Source of the DNA: an uncultured Clostridium sp. | GTDB lineage: Bacteria; Bacillota; Clostridia; Clostridiales; Clostridiaceae | Length of the DNA stretch: 6,060 nucleotides | Assembly (NCBI RefSeq): GCF_937920395.1 | Contig: NZ_CALEVF010000212.1 | Span: 1-6,060 of the forward strand | Direction of reading: 5' to 3' | Shown: one piece after another, positions 1-6,060 of the stretch | Position numbering within the stretch: the first letter of the stretch is position 1 | Layout of the letters: the number at the start of each line of letters is the position of its first letter | Position numbers and translations under genes: made by a program | The notes under the pieces: generated by a model | The model's database searches: none | What the model saw: only the letters and a program-made list of their open reading frames with translations | Told to the model about the DNA's origin: nothing

Positions 1-572
1 ATGGTATAGATTATAGAAAAAGATCATTATTATGGCTTCAATCAAATATTGGATATGTGCTTCAAAGCCCACATTTATTTAGTGGAACAATTAGAGATAA
101 TATTATATATGGTAAACTCAATGCTACTATACCGGAAATTGAAAATGCATCAAGGCTTGTAAATGCTCATAGTTTTATAAGCAAACTTGAAAAAGGATAC
201 GATACTCAGGTTGGAGAGGGTGGAGGAAATTTGTCAACAGGAGAGAAGCAACTTATCTCCTTTGCTAGAGCAATTCTAGCAGATCCAGCATTATTTGTTC
301 TAGATGAGGCGACTTCATCTATAGATACAGAAACAGAAAGAATGATACAAAATGCTATAGAAAAAGTTCTAAGTGGTAGAACTAGTTTTGTAGTTGCTCA
401 TAGACTTTCAACTATTGTATCCGCAGATAAAATACTTGTTATAAGAAATGGCAATATTACAGAGTCAGGCAGCCATAGAGAACTACTAAAGATGAAAGGT
501 TATTATTATAGCCTATATACAAATCAACTCTTAGAGGATAAGGAAAAGGAGAGCAAAGACATGCTACATTAA
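1..572 (+). CDS. ABC exporter, C-terminal ATPase part (5' end outside window)
   Basis: This is the 3' part of an ABC transporter gene; the frame is open to the left edge (first whole codon at base 3), so the membrane domain and Walker A lie outside. The GTG at 57 is an internal valine codon, not a start. About 189 residues are visible. They contain the Q-loop (YVLQSPHLF, from about base 54), the ABC signature LSTGEKQ (231-251), Walker B ALFVLDE with the catalytic glutamate (288-308), the D-loop SSID just after, and the H-loop histidine in AHRLSTI (399-401). The arrangement fits an ABCB-type exporter in which the ATPase is fused to six membrane helices. The signature has Thr and Glu where the consensus is LSGGQ; such variants are common in Firmicute exporters and the site still looks active. 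Such exporters often work as heterodimers, so a partner gene may lie upstream. The substrate cannot be told; multidrug or lipid export is typical. A terminator follows directly. Confidence 0.93.
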   Translation, partial: GIDYRKRSLLWLQSNIGYVLQSPHLFSGTIRDNIIYGKLNATIPEIENASRLVNAHSFISKLEKGYDTQVGEGGGNLSTGEKQLISFARAILADPALFVLDEATSSIDTETERMIQNAIEKVLSGRTSFVVAHRLSTIVSADKILVIRNGNITESGSHRELLKMKGYYYSLYTNQLLEDKEKESKDMLH

Positions 573-599
573 GATCGTGGTAGAAAATTGACTTTACGC

Positions 600-634
600 A
601 AAAAAATCAGAAGCTAAGGCTCCTGATTTTTTTT
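600..634. terminator. Bidirectional intrinsic terminator between convergent genes
   Basis: An 11-bp perfect stem pairs 600-610 with 623-633. After one mismatch, three further pairs (612-614 with 619-621) close a four-base TAAG loop. On the + strand the stem runs into eight T (627-634). On the - strand the seven A at 600-606 give a matching T run. It lies 27 bases past the ABC stop codon and 9 bases past the O-antigen ligase-family stop, so it can end both convergent transcripts. Confidence 0.88.
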
Positions 635-643
635 ATATGGGGT

Positions 644-1897
644 TTATTGTTGCTGCAAATTGTGAGACTTATAACGGATTGCTTCTGCAGTAGCTATTAT
701 AAACCAAAAATAGGTTGTTACTTTAGGCAGAAACAATAAATTGTCTGATAAATTCATAAGTAAGAAAACAATCATACTTGCCATTATTCCAGTATAAAAT
801 GGTATATAAAATTTATCTTTAGTTGTACTATACAGCTTCTTAATTCTAAATAAAACCGTTATTATAATTCCGATGAAAGAAGCTATTCCTAATATGCCTA
901 ACTCACTTTCAAATTTTAAATATGAATTATGATTTGGATAGTTCTTGTATGCATAATATTTTAATTCTTTATACTTACTCACATATTCATTATATTTGGT
1001 GACAAAGTTTCCATTACCAACACCTAAAATTGGATGATCCCTTATCATATATAATGCTGTTTTCCAAAGTTTAATTCTTAATTCATTCTGATGTAAATCA
1101 AATGTACCTACAATTCTTTGAAAAACAGAAGGTATGAACGAAAGTAATATAGCAAGCCCCCCTAAAGCGAAAATCCACTTAATACTATAAATTAGAGTAA
1201 GCACTAATAATCCTATTCCAAGACCTAATATTGCATTTCTAGAAAAAGTCATTACCAAATTAATAATTACTAACATTGAGAGTAATACATACATTATTTT
1301 TTTAGTCTTATTTTTTTCATAAATACTCAACATAATCACTGGGAAAATTATTAATATTAAATAAGCCCCAAAAGCATTTGGGTTTGCGAATGTTGATGTT
1401 ATCCTTGTAATTACACCATTATTATACGATCTTCTAAAGGTTTCATTCAATGCAAAACCTGTAAAATACTGCAAAACACCAATACAACACAAAATAAAGG
1501 AAGTAGATATATAAAATTTTAACAAAGTTTTTATTTGTTTTTTGCTATTAAATTCGTATTTTATAACAAAATATAAAAATATGTAAGTTATAAATCTTGC
1601 ACTTTCACTTAATGCTAATCCTTTATTTTTTGCATAAATAGTAGATAAAAGCATTATACCAAGTAATAACGTAATAAATATACTTAATTTATCAGTGAAA
1701 AAGTCTATAATACCATCTTTAAAATTCTCTCTACTACCTTTTGAAACTAATAAATTTATAATATACAGAAAAACTATTAATGCCAAAATAAAATCAGTAA
1801 CTGCTACACCCTTAAATACAACTTCTTGTGGAATTAAAGGTAATAACATGATATAAGCACATATTAATAAAAATGAAATTTTTCGATAAAAGTTCAC
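644..1897 (-). CDS. O-antigen ligase/polymerase family membrane protein
   Basis: This multi-spanning membrane protein belongs to the O-antigen ligase / Wzy superfamily (Wzy_C, WaaL-like), which joins or polymerises lipid-linked oligosaccharides outside the membrane. With the start chosen here it has 417 residues, usual for the family, and about ten or more hydrophobic segments. Family hallmarks are RITSTFANPNAFGAYL (165-180), TFSRNAILGL (217-226), the large outer loop with LW..A and HPILGVGNGNF (288-298), then NHNSYL (322-327) and ELGILG. His323 and the conserved arginines are the likely catalytic residues by analogy with WaaL. I chose the GTG at 1897 because AGAGG lies seven bases upstream; an in-frame TTG at 1921 would add eight residues but has no ribosome binding site. 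It is the last gene of the minus-strand block, 106 bases after the GT-C-like gene. The sequence does not show whether it acts as polymerase, lipid-to-wall ligase, or protein O-oligosaccharyltransferase. Confidence 0.88.
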   Translation of the reverse strand: MNFYRKISFLLICAYIMLLPLIPQEVVFKGVAVTDFILALIVFLYIINLLVSKGSRENFKDGIIDFFTDKLSIFITLLLGIMLLSTIYAKNKGLALSESARFITYIFLYFVIKYEFNSKKQIKTLLKFYISTSFILCCIGVLQYFTGFALNETFRRSYNNGVITRITSTFANPNAFGAYLILIIFPVIMLSIYEKNKTKKIMYVLLSMLVIINLVMTFSRNAILGLGIGLLVLTLIYSIKWIFALGGLAILLSFIPSVFQRIVGTFDLHQNELRIKLWKTALYMIRDHPILGVGNGNFVTKYNEYVSKYKELKYYAYKNYPNHNSYLKFESELGILGIASFIGIIITVLFRIKKLYSTTKDKFYIPFYTGIMASMIVFLLMNLSDNLLFLPKVTTYFWFIIATAEAIRYKSHNLQQQ

Positions 1898-1904
1898 GTT
1901 CCAG

Positions 1905-1909
1905 CCTCT
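1905..1909 (-). promoter_or_regulatory. Ribosome binding site fixing the GTG start at 1897
   Basis: On the minus strand AGAGG is followed by a seven-base spacer (CTGGAAC) and GTG. No comparable site precedes the upstream in-frame TTG codons at 1921 and 1915, which makes the GTG the better start of the O-antigen ligase-family gene. Confidence 0.65.
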
Positions 1910-1952
1910 TTTCAAATACAAATTAGTTTTGATGATGTTTATCTTAATAGTG

Positions 1953-1982
1953 CTAGATATCCATTACAATATTTTTCCTCCT
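1953..1982 (-). other. Perfect Shine-Dalgarno with a three-codon minicistron (possible leader or gene remnant)
   Basis: A perfect AGGAGG (1977-1982 on the minus strand) is not followed by a long reading frame. The nearest ATG, 12 bases on (1964-1962), opens ATG GAT ATC and stops at TAG (1955-1953). A TTG at a better seven-base spacing is directly followed by TAA. The next gene starts about 80 bases from the AGGAGG. This could be a regulatory leader, a ribosome standby site, the remnant of a lost gene, or chance purine richness. Confidence 0.3.
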
Positions 1983-1987
1983 AATAG

Positions 1988-2016
1988 ATTATATCCTCTT
2001 TTCTTACCTTTTGCAC
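1988..2016 (-). promoter_or_regulatory. Possible internal promoter ahead of the O-antigen ligase-family gene
   Basis: A perfect TATAAT (1993-1988, minus strand) lies 17 bases after GTGCAA (2016-2011), a poor match to TTGACA (three of six). The -35 part lies inside the last codons of the GT-C-like gene. If used, transcription would start near 1980 and give a leader of about 80 bases. TATAAT is frequent by chance in such AT-rich DNA, so the call is weak; its place in the only sizeable gap of the block is the main support. Confidence 0.3.
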
Positions 2017-3899
2017 GCTTTAATTAAACCATCGCCTGCACAGATGTTCATTTTTTCAAGTATAATTATACCATTATTTTTATTCACATGATACAATGTA
2101 TTATTTTTAATATGATTACTCCCACCCTGAAAAATCTTTCCATAAGTCTTGTTAAATATATAATTAGTTTTATATATATACACGTAAGTATAATTAACTT
2201 TAAGTACCTGTGACCACTCCACTGGTGAAACATTTTCAGTCCAAATGTCACCTTTATAATAAGGCTTACCAATGCTCCAACTTTCATTTTTAATATTAGT
2301 CATAATAGGTGTTATATTATATCTGCTAACCCAATAATCAAAACCACTGGATGCAACAGAAATTATATAAACTTTATCAGTTTTAGGATTTATTATTTGC
2401 TTTATTTTTGTTATTGGTGCATATATAGCACGTTTTGATATAGTACCCTGTATATCTGATGGTGCGAGCATAATCATATTTATAATTGGACGCACGTTTG
2501 TTATTAATAATAAAAACAACAATAAGACACTAGAATATGATAGGTTAGATTTATTATGATGTGATCCAGCTTTTAAACATATAGTTCCAACTACGAAAAT
2601 GAGAATTCCTAGTAGATAGGTACTTATATACCTTGAATAAGATGCTAAATTAGTAGCCTCATACTCAGTGTATGTGAAAATATACAATATTAGTAAAGAA
2701 AAAGTATATAGTGTAGCTCCAATAAATAAACTGATAGTTACTACTTTAAATCGAAGTTTTTCCTCTTCATTACCTGCATAAGTTATTAGTACCATAGACA
2801 TTGAAAGTAGTATTACTAGCCAACCCACAAATGATATTTTAATTGAATAGTTAGTTAAAGATAATCCAGTTAAAGCATTAAAAAAGTTCTTTATTGTTAC
2901 TATTTGGTAGTGTGGCGCATTTTCAGTAAATAAATTTTCAATGCTATGAACTCCAATCTTGGTTATATCCCAGGCAACATTTGTTTTTGTGATTTTAAGA
3001 TATATTGACCATGAATATTTGGCTATTATAGTAAATAAAATAGGACATGAAACTAACTTTAAATTTTGCCTTTTTACAAATAAAAGATCTATAGCAATTA
3101 TAATAATTGCTATAATTGCAAGGCCGAATCCTGCTGACTTTGTAAGAGTTAGTATAGATAAAGCCAAACTTATATTAAATATTTTAAAAGTGCTTGATTC
3201 ATTGGTATAATAGTTAATGAGAATACTTGCAAATATAACTCCAAGTATTGCATCAACCATTAGATTAGTGTAAAAATCCTGGAAGAATGCCAAAGGAAGA
3301 ATTAACACTAAAACAAATCGAACAACTATCGTGCTAAAGTTTTTCCATCGGATATTACTAAAAAAAGGTAACATTAATGAAAAATACAATATGTTCATAG
3401 ACCTATATAAATTTCCTTCGCTAAAATTCCCAGATAATTTCACCCAGAAATATTCGAATAATGCTGTAGAGGGTGGATACCCTCTAAATGTGGTTGTTGC
3501 TTCTGGATGATTACCAAGAGCATCAAATATATACATATTTTTAACTACAGTTCCCCAATGTGAAAATTCATCCCAAGATGTAAACATTCTTCCTCGTTGT
3601 GCCCACCAGGCTAATACAAAAAACAGGATGAATATTACAAAGCTGGGGGTCAAAAAAAATTTCTTAACCATTAGTCTATTACTATAGATTGTGTAGAGAA
3701 AAAATAGCATACAAACTATTGCTATTGTCACTACAATGTATACTCCAATTTTTAGTAAACCTAGCAATCCAAATAGGTATAAAACAAATATTATTATAAA
3801 AATCCATAATGAGAACGTTTCTTCAATTTTTTTATTGCATTTTAACGAAATCATAAAAGCTCCAGAGCATAACATCATGAATATGAATATTAAATACAT
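2004..3899 (-). CDS. GT-C-like multi-spanning membrane glycosyltransferase (unrecognised family)
   Basis: This 631-residue integral membrane protein has roughly 12 hydrophobic segments and a soluble C-terminal domain of about 140 residues (from around 490). I do not recognise the exact family. The shape fits GT-C glycosyltransferases, which take a sugar from a polyprenyl-phosphate carrier and use it outside the cell. Four helices (about 2-19, 31-48, 52-72, 85-101) are followed by a loop carrying SWDEFSHWG (108-116), where Asp110 or Glu111 would match the catalytic acid in the first outer loop of GT-C enzymes. GYPPSTALFEYFW (140-152) follows, resembling the Pro/Tyr-rich loop of ArnT/PMT-like proteins. 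DFYTNLMVD then sits between later helices. The C-terminal part (beginning near YAPITKIKQIINP) alternates beta-like and polar stretches with many Asn and Tyr, like an outer domain. The ATG lies one base after the stop of the GT2-GtrA gene, so translation is probably coupled and that enzyme probably makes its donor lipid. The acceptor is unknown. A membrane protein of another function is less likely. Confidence 0.68.
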   Translation of the reverse strand: MYLIFIFMMLCSGAFMISLKCNKKIEETFSLWIFIIIFVLYLFGLLGLLKIGVYIVVTIAIVCMLFFLYTIYSNRLMVKKFFLTPSFVIFILFFVLAWWAQRGRMFTSWDEFSHWGTVVKNMYIFDALGNHPEATTTFRGYPPSTALFEYFWVKLSGNFSEGNLYRSMNILYFSLMLPFFSNIRWKNFSTIVVRFVLVLILPLAFFQDFYTNLMVDAILGVIFASILINYYTNESSTFKIFNISLALSILTLTKSAGFGLAIIAIIIIAIDLLFVKRQNLKLVSCPILFTIIAKYSWSIYLKITKTNVAWDITKIGVHSIENLFTENAPHYQIVTIKNFFNALTGLSLTNYSIKISFVGWLVILLSMSMVLITYAGNEEEKLRFKVVTISLFIGATLYTFSLLILYIFTYTEYEATNLASYSRYISTYLLGILIFVVGTICLKAGSHHNKSNLSYSSVLLLFLLLITNVRPIINMIMLAPSDIQGTISKRAIYAPITKIKQIINPKTDKVYIISVASSGFDYWVSRYNITPIMTNIKNESWSIGKPYYKGDIWTENVSPVEWSQVLKVNYTYVYIYKTNYIFNKTYGKIFQGGSNHIKNNTLYHVNKNNGIIILEKMNICAGDGLIKACKR

Positions 3900-3900
3900 A

Positions 3901-4992
3901 TCATATCTTCTCTAAAATGTAAGTTCTCTTAAAAACCCATTCTTTTTGAACTTTATAACTCATAGCAGATAACATACCGTCTACTATAACCTTAATAGCA
4001 ACGACAGAGTGGCCGAAAATATGATAGGTAAATGATACACTTAATCCGGATACTAGCATAAGTGTTAGGCATAAAGTATAATATCTAATTAATACTAATT
4101 TATCATAAGACTTGTGCTTAAATACAGCATTTTTATTTACATTATAATTAAATAAGGAAGACATAATTCTAGAAATAATGGTTGCTAATAAAATAAAATA
4201 TTCAGGTGTTACATTATAAAGCAGTTTTGAGAACATTGTAAATAAAAGAATATCTAGAATAAATGATAAAAATGATGATGACATGAATTTAAAGATGACC
4301 CCATAGACCTTTATTGAATCACTTATTGGTTTAAAATGAGATGATTTATTATATTCTATATAAATCGTATCAATTAACACTTCGTATATTGCTACATCTT
4401 TACGTTTGCATTCAAGTAACATATTAGTTTCATATTCAAATCTTTCTCCATTTACATTCATTAAATCCAAAGCAAGCTCCGACGAAATGGCTCTTAAGCC
4501 TGTTTGAGTATCGGTAACATTCATTCCAGCTAAAAGCGTAAACATTTTTCTAGTCATTATATTTCCAAACCTGCTCCTAAAAGGAATAGTTGGATCTGAG
4601 AAATTTCTGGATCCCAGAATAAGTTTTTTAGGATTCTCAATTAGTTTCTGTGATACTTTAATAATGTCCTCAACACTGTGTTGACCATCAGCATCCGCCG
4701 TTACAATGCCAATGCATTCTGTGTTATTGTTTAAAAAATAATTAAACCCTGTTTTAAGAGCTCTACCTTTTCCCATATTTGTTGCGTGAATTAATATGTG
4801 ACATTGTTTTTGAAGTCCAATATTATTAAAAATGGGTTTATACTCTTCACTACTTCCATCATCTACAATGTTTATATGTATAAATCCTGCTTTTATAAGA
4901 TTACTTACTAAAACTATCAATTTATTATCTGGATTAAAAGCTGGTATCAAAATCGAAATATTTTTCAACATATTTAATTTTTCCTCATTCAT
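3901..4992 (-). CDS. GT2-GtrA fusion: probable undecaprenyl-phosphate sugar synthase
   Basis: This 363-residue protein joins a cytoplasmic GT-A glycosyltransferase family 2 domain (about 11-230) to a four-helix GtrA-type membrane domain (about 231-350). GT2 motifs are ILIPAFNPD (14-22), IVDDGSS (42-48), GKGRALKTGFNY (74-85), the metal-binding DADGQH (100-105), LGSRNF (126-131), DTQTGLRAI (161-169) and HFKPISDSIKVY (219-230). These match the dolichol-phosphate mannose synthase / GtrB / DPG-synthase branch, which moves a sugar from a nucleotide donor to a polyprenyl phosphate at the inner membrane face. The GtrA part has the signature RIMSSLFNYNVNKNAVF (275-291) and ends in QKEWVF. Archaeal Dpm1-like enzymes have similar size and layout. 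I chose the ATG at 4992, eight bases after AGGAG; the in-frame TTG at 5010 lacks a site. The GT-C-like gene follows by one base and probably uses the product. The sugar cannot be told: glucose, mannose and others are possible. Confidence 0.9.
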   Translation of the reverse strand: MNEEKLNMLKNISILIPAFNPDNKLIVLVSNLIKAGFIHINIVDDGSSEEYKPIFNNIGLQKQCHILIHATNMGKGRALKTGFNYFLNNNTECIGIVTADADGQHSVEDIIKVSQKLIENPKKLILGSRNFSDPTIPFRSRFGNIMTRKMFTLLAGMNVTDTQTGLRAISSELALDLMNVNGERFEYETNMLLECKRKDVAIYEVLIDTIYIEYNKSSHFKPISDSIKVYGVIFKFMSSSFLSFILDILLFTMFSKLLYNVTPEYFILLATIISRIMSSLFNYNVNKNAVFKHKSYDKLVLIRYYTLCLTLMLVSGLSVSFTYHIFGHSVVAIKVIVDGMLSAMSYKVQKEWVFKRTYILEKI

Positions 4993-5000
4993 AAGACATT

Positions 5001-5005
5001 CTCCT
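5001..5005 (-). promoter_or_regulatory. Ribosome binding site fixing the ATG start at 4992
   Basis: On the minus strand AGGAG is followed by eight bases (AATGTCTT) and ATG. The alternative in-frame TTG at 5010 would lie upstream of this site and has none of its own. Confidence 0.75.
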
Positions 5006-5024
5006 AACAAATATTTATATTAGA

Positions 5025-5054
5025 ATTATGCCCAAATAAATTTTTAACAAACAA
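5025..5054 (-). promoter_or_regulatory. Possible promoter of the GT2-GtrA / GT-C-like unit
   Basis: On the minus strand TTGTTT (5054-5049) and CATAAT (5030-5025) are separated by 18 bases and lie 30-60 bases before the GT2-GtrA start. A promoter is expected here because a strong hairpin separates the genes from the acyltransferase upstream. The -35 box overlaps the downstream arm of that hairpin. An alternative -10, TATAAA (5019-5014), has no good -35. Confidence 0.32.
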
Positions 5055-5094
5055 AACAACCAAAATTCATCATATGCATTTTGGTTGTTTTGTT
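5050..5094. terminator. Probable intrinsic terminator, 17-bp perfect hairpin
   Basis: Bases 5050-5066 pair perfectly with 5078-5094 around an 11-base loop. Its place just after the acyltransferase stop and before the GT2-GtrA gene fits a terminator for the acyltransferase transcript. On the minus strand the stem is followed by TGTTAAAAATTT, a broken T tract, although the arm itself is T-rich (GTTTTGTT). On the + strand the tail CTTTTT is the cleaner T run, so it could also stop antisense transcription. Confidence 0.72.
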
Positions 5095-5132
5095 CTTTTT
5101 GTGTAATATGTTATACATAAATTATTCTTAAC

Positions 5133-6060
5133 CTATTTTCTTAATATCTTATTTAACTTTAATCCCATTATCTTTTTAAAAGGAAATTCAAATATTTTTA
5201 AAGATAGAACAAATGCTAATCCAACAGCAAGGCATAAATATACTAATTCCCAGTTATAAGGAAATACTTTCATTAAATATATTTCCAAACCATAGTGATG
5301 GTATACCGATAATACTAAATAATGTATAAAGTACACTTGAAGTGTCCTGTTTCCAAACTTTGTTATAAATATCCTGCCATTCGGAGTTATATACATAATT
5401 GCCAATGAGATAATCGTACTTAATCCATAAAATAAAAATCTATAGATACCACCAAATACCGGCTCACCTAAAGCTATATAAGAATTACGTCCAGTAAAAA
5501 ATCCTCTCAAAGTATATAAATCTCGCCCATAAACAAAAATAACTATAAAAACAATAGTTATAATAATTAAAGAAAACCTCTTAAGCCATATGCATTTTAA
5601 AATTTTTACCAAATCTGTACCATTAAAATAGTACCCACTTATAAAAAACGGAAAAAAAACTAATATTCTCGATAAAGAGAAAAAGTCTACCACCGTTACT
5701 ATTTTATAATACCCTACTAAAACGCCGATTATAACAGAAAAACATATTACTATTACCGGTTTAATATTTTGTATAACATATGAAATACATAACCAAACAC
5801 TCATAGCAAACAAATACCAAGGTGGCCCACCTTCTACGAAAAATCTAAATTGAGTATTTGTATCACCAAATATATATCTGCTAAGAACAAAAAAACATAA
5901 TTTGAGCAACAAATATAAAAATAAATATAAAATTACCTTTGTTATTCTAAATTGTTTTCCATCAAGCACCGTTTTAGAAAAATAACCAGATACAAATATA
6001 AATAAAGGCATATGAAAAGTATAAATAAAAAGATATATATCTTTCATCATTAGAGATGTA
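5133..6060 (-). CDS. Acyltransferase family 3 membrane protein (N-terminus outside window)
   Basis: This is an integral membrane acyltransferase of the acyltransferase-3 fold (COG3594/NolL-like, PF01757 type), which transfers acyl groups, usually acetyl, to sugars of surface glycans. The frame stays open to the right edge (three further codons precede the ATG pair at 6050), and the N-terminal helix that carries the family's usual Arg and Gly-His motif is not visible, so the gene must begin beyond the window; about 30-40 residues are probably missing from the 308 seen. Visible hallmarks, numbered from the first visible residue, are FHMPLFIFVSGY (15-26), GGPPWYLFA (77-85, the W-[FY]-L motif), LSRILVFFPFFISGYYF (about 129-145), and FGNRTLQVYFIH near the C-terminal end (about 235-246). 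About nine or ten helices are predicted by eye. A hairpin at 5050-5094 separates it from the downstream glycosyltransferases. The acceptor is unknown; acetylation of the polysaccharide made by the neighbouring genes is an inference. Confidence 0.88.
   Translation of the reverse strand, partial: TSLMMKDIYLFIYTFHMPLFIFVSGYFSKTVLDGKQFRITKVILYLFLYLLLKLCFFVLSRYIFGDTNTQFRFFVEGGPPWYLFAMSVWLCISYVIQNIKPVIVICFSVIIGVLVGYYKIVTVVDFFSLSRILVFFPFFISGYYFNGTDLVKILKCIWLKRFSLIIITIVFIVIFVYGRDLYTLRGFFTGRNSYIALGEPVFGGIYRFLFYGLSTIISLAIMYITPNGRIFITKFGNRTLQVYFIHYLVLSVYHHYGLEIYLMKVFPYNWELVYLCLAVGLAFVLSLKIFEFPFKKIMGLKLNKILRK

Noticed and set aside
57..59. GTG as start of the ABC gene
   Set aside because: The frame continues to base 3 with conserved ATPase sequence (WLQSNIGYVLQ), so the GTG is an internal Val codon just before the Q-loop.
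1939..1959. Small inverted repeat TATCT/AGATA in the gap before the O-antigen ligase-family gene
   Set aside because: Only five pairs with a ten-base AT-rich loop and no T run; too weak for a terminator or operator.
2084..2287. Short minus-strand open frame (67 codons) within the GT-C-like gene
   Set aside because: It lies wholly inside the gene in another frame on the same strand, has no recognisable domain and shows typical overlap-frame composition.
3090..3114. 11-bp perfect inverted repeat with a three-base loop (TATAGCAATTA / TAATTGCTATA)
   Set aside because: It falls in a run of Ile and Ala codons in a membrane helix of the GT-C-like gene, has no T run behind it, and is best explained by codon repetition.
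2959..3210. Plus-strand open frame (83 codons) opposite the GT-C-like gene
   Set aside because: Antisense to a well-supported coding region; its Ile-rich content mirrors the AT-rich membrane-helix codons of the real gene.
4832..5023. Plus-strand open frame (63 codons) opposite the GT2-GtrA start
   Set aside because: Antisense to conserved GT2 motifs, no ribosome binding site and no recognisable product.
1..6060. Search for tRNA, rRNA, CRISPR arrays, insertion sequences and prophage genes
   Set aside because: No spaced direct repeats, transposase or integrase motifs, or structured RNA signatures were seen; nearly all sequence is explained by the five genes and short gaps.

Overview
The window is strongly AT-rich, with A/T-ending codons, AGGAG-type ribosome binding sites and Firmicute-type protein families, so a Clostridium-like low-GC Firmicute chromosome is the best guess. 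This is an inference from composition and family resemblance. The content is typical of a cell-surface polysaccharide or glycoconjugate locus.

Layout. The left edge (1-572, + strand) holds the 3' end of an ABC exporter gene of the fused membrane-ATPase type; only the ATPase C-terminal part is visible. It meets, tail to tail, a minus-strand block, with a bidirectional intrinsic terminator at 600-634. In transcription order the minus-strand block (right to left) is: an acyltransferase-3 membrane protein running off the right edge (to 5133); a 17-bp perfect hairpin (5050-5094); a GT2-GtrA fusion glycosyltransferase (4992-3901); a large GT-C-like membrane protein (3899-2004) that starts one base after the GT2 stop; a 106-base gap with regulatory-looking sequence; and an O-antigen ligase/polymerase family protein (1897-644).

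How the genes may work together (inference). The GT2-GtrA protein would load a sugar onto undecaprenyl phosphate on the inner face of the membrane and help move or anchor it. The multi-spanning GT-C-like protein would transfer that sugar outside the cell to an acceptor. The O-antigen ligase-family protein would polymerise or attach the lipid-linked glycan. The acyltransferase would decorate a glycan with an acyl, probably acetyl, group. The translational coupling of the GT2-GtrA and GT-C-like genes argues that they form one two-protein module equivalent to the three-part GtrA/GtrB/Gtr systems. Whether the ABC exporter is related is unknown, since it lies on the opposite strand.

No RNA genes, insertion sequences, CRISPR arrays or long repeats were found. 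The most novel element is the GT-C-like protein of unrecognised family with its WDEFSHWG motif; the most puzzling non-coding stretch is 1898-2003.
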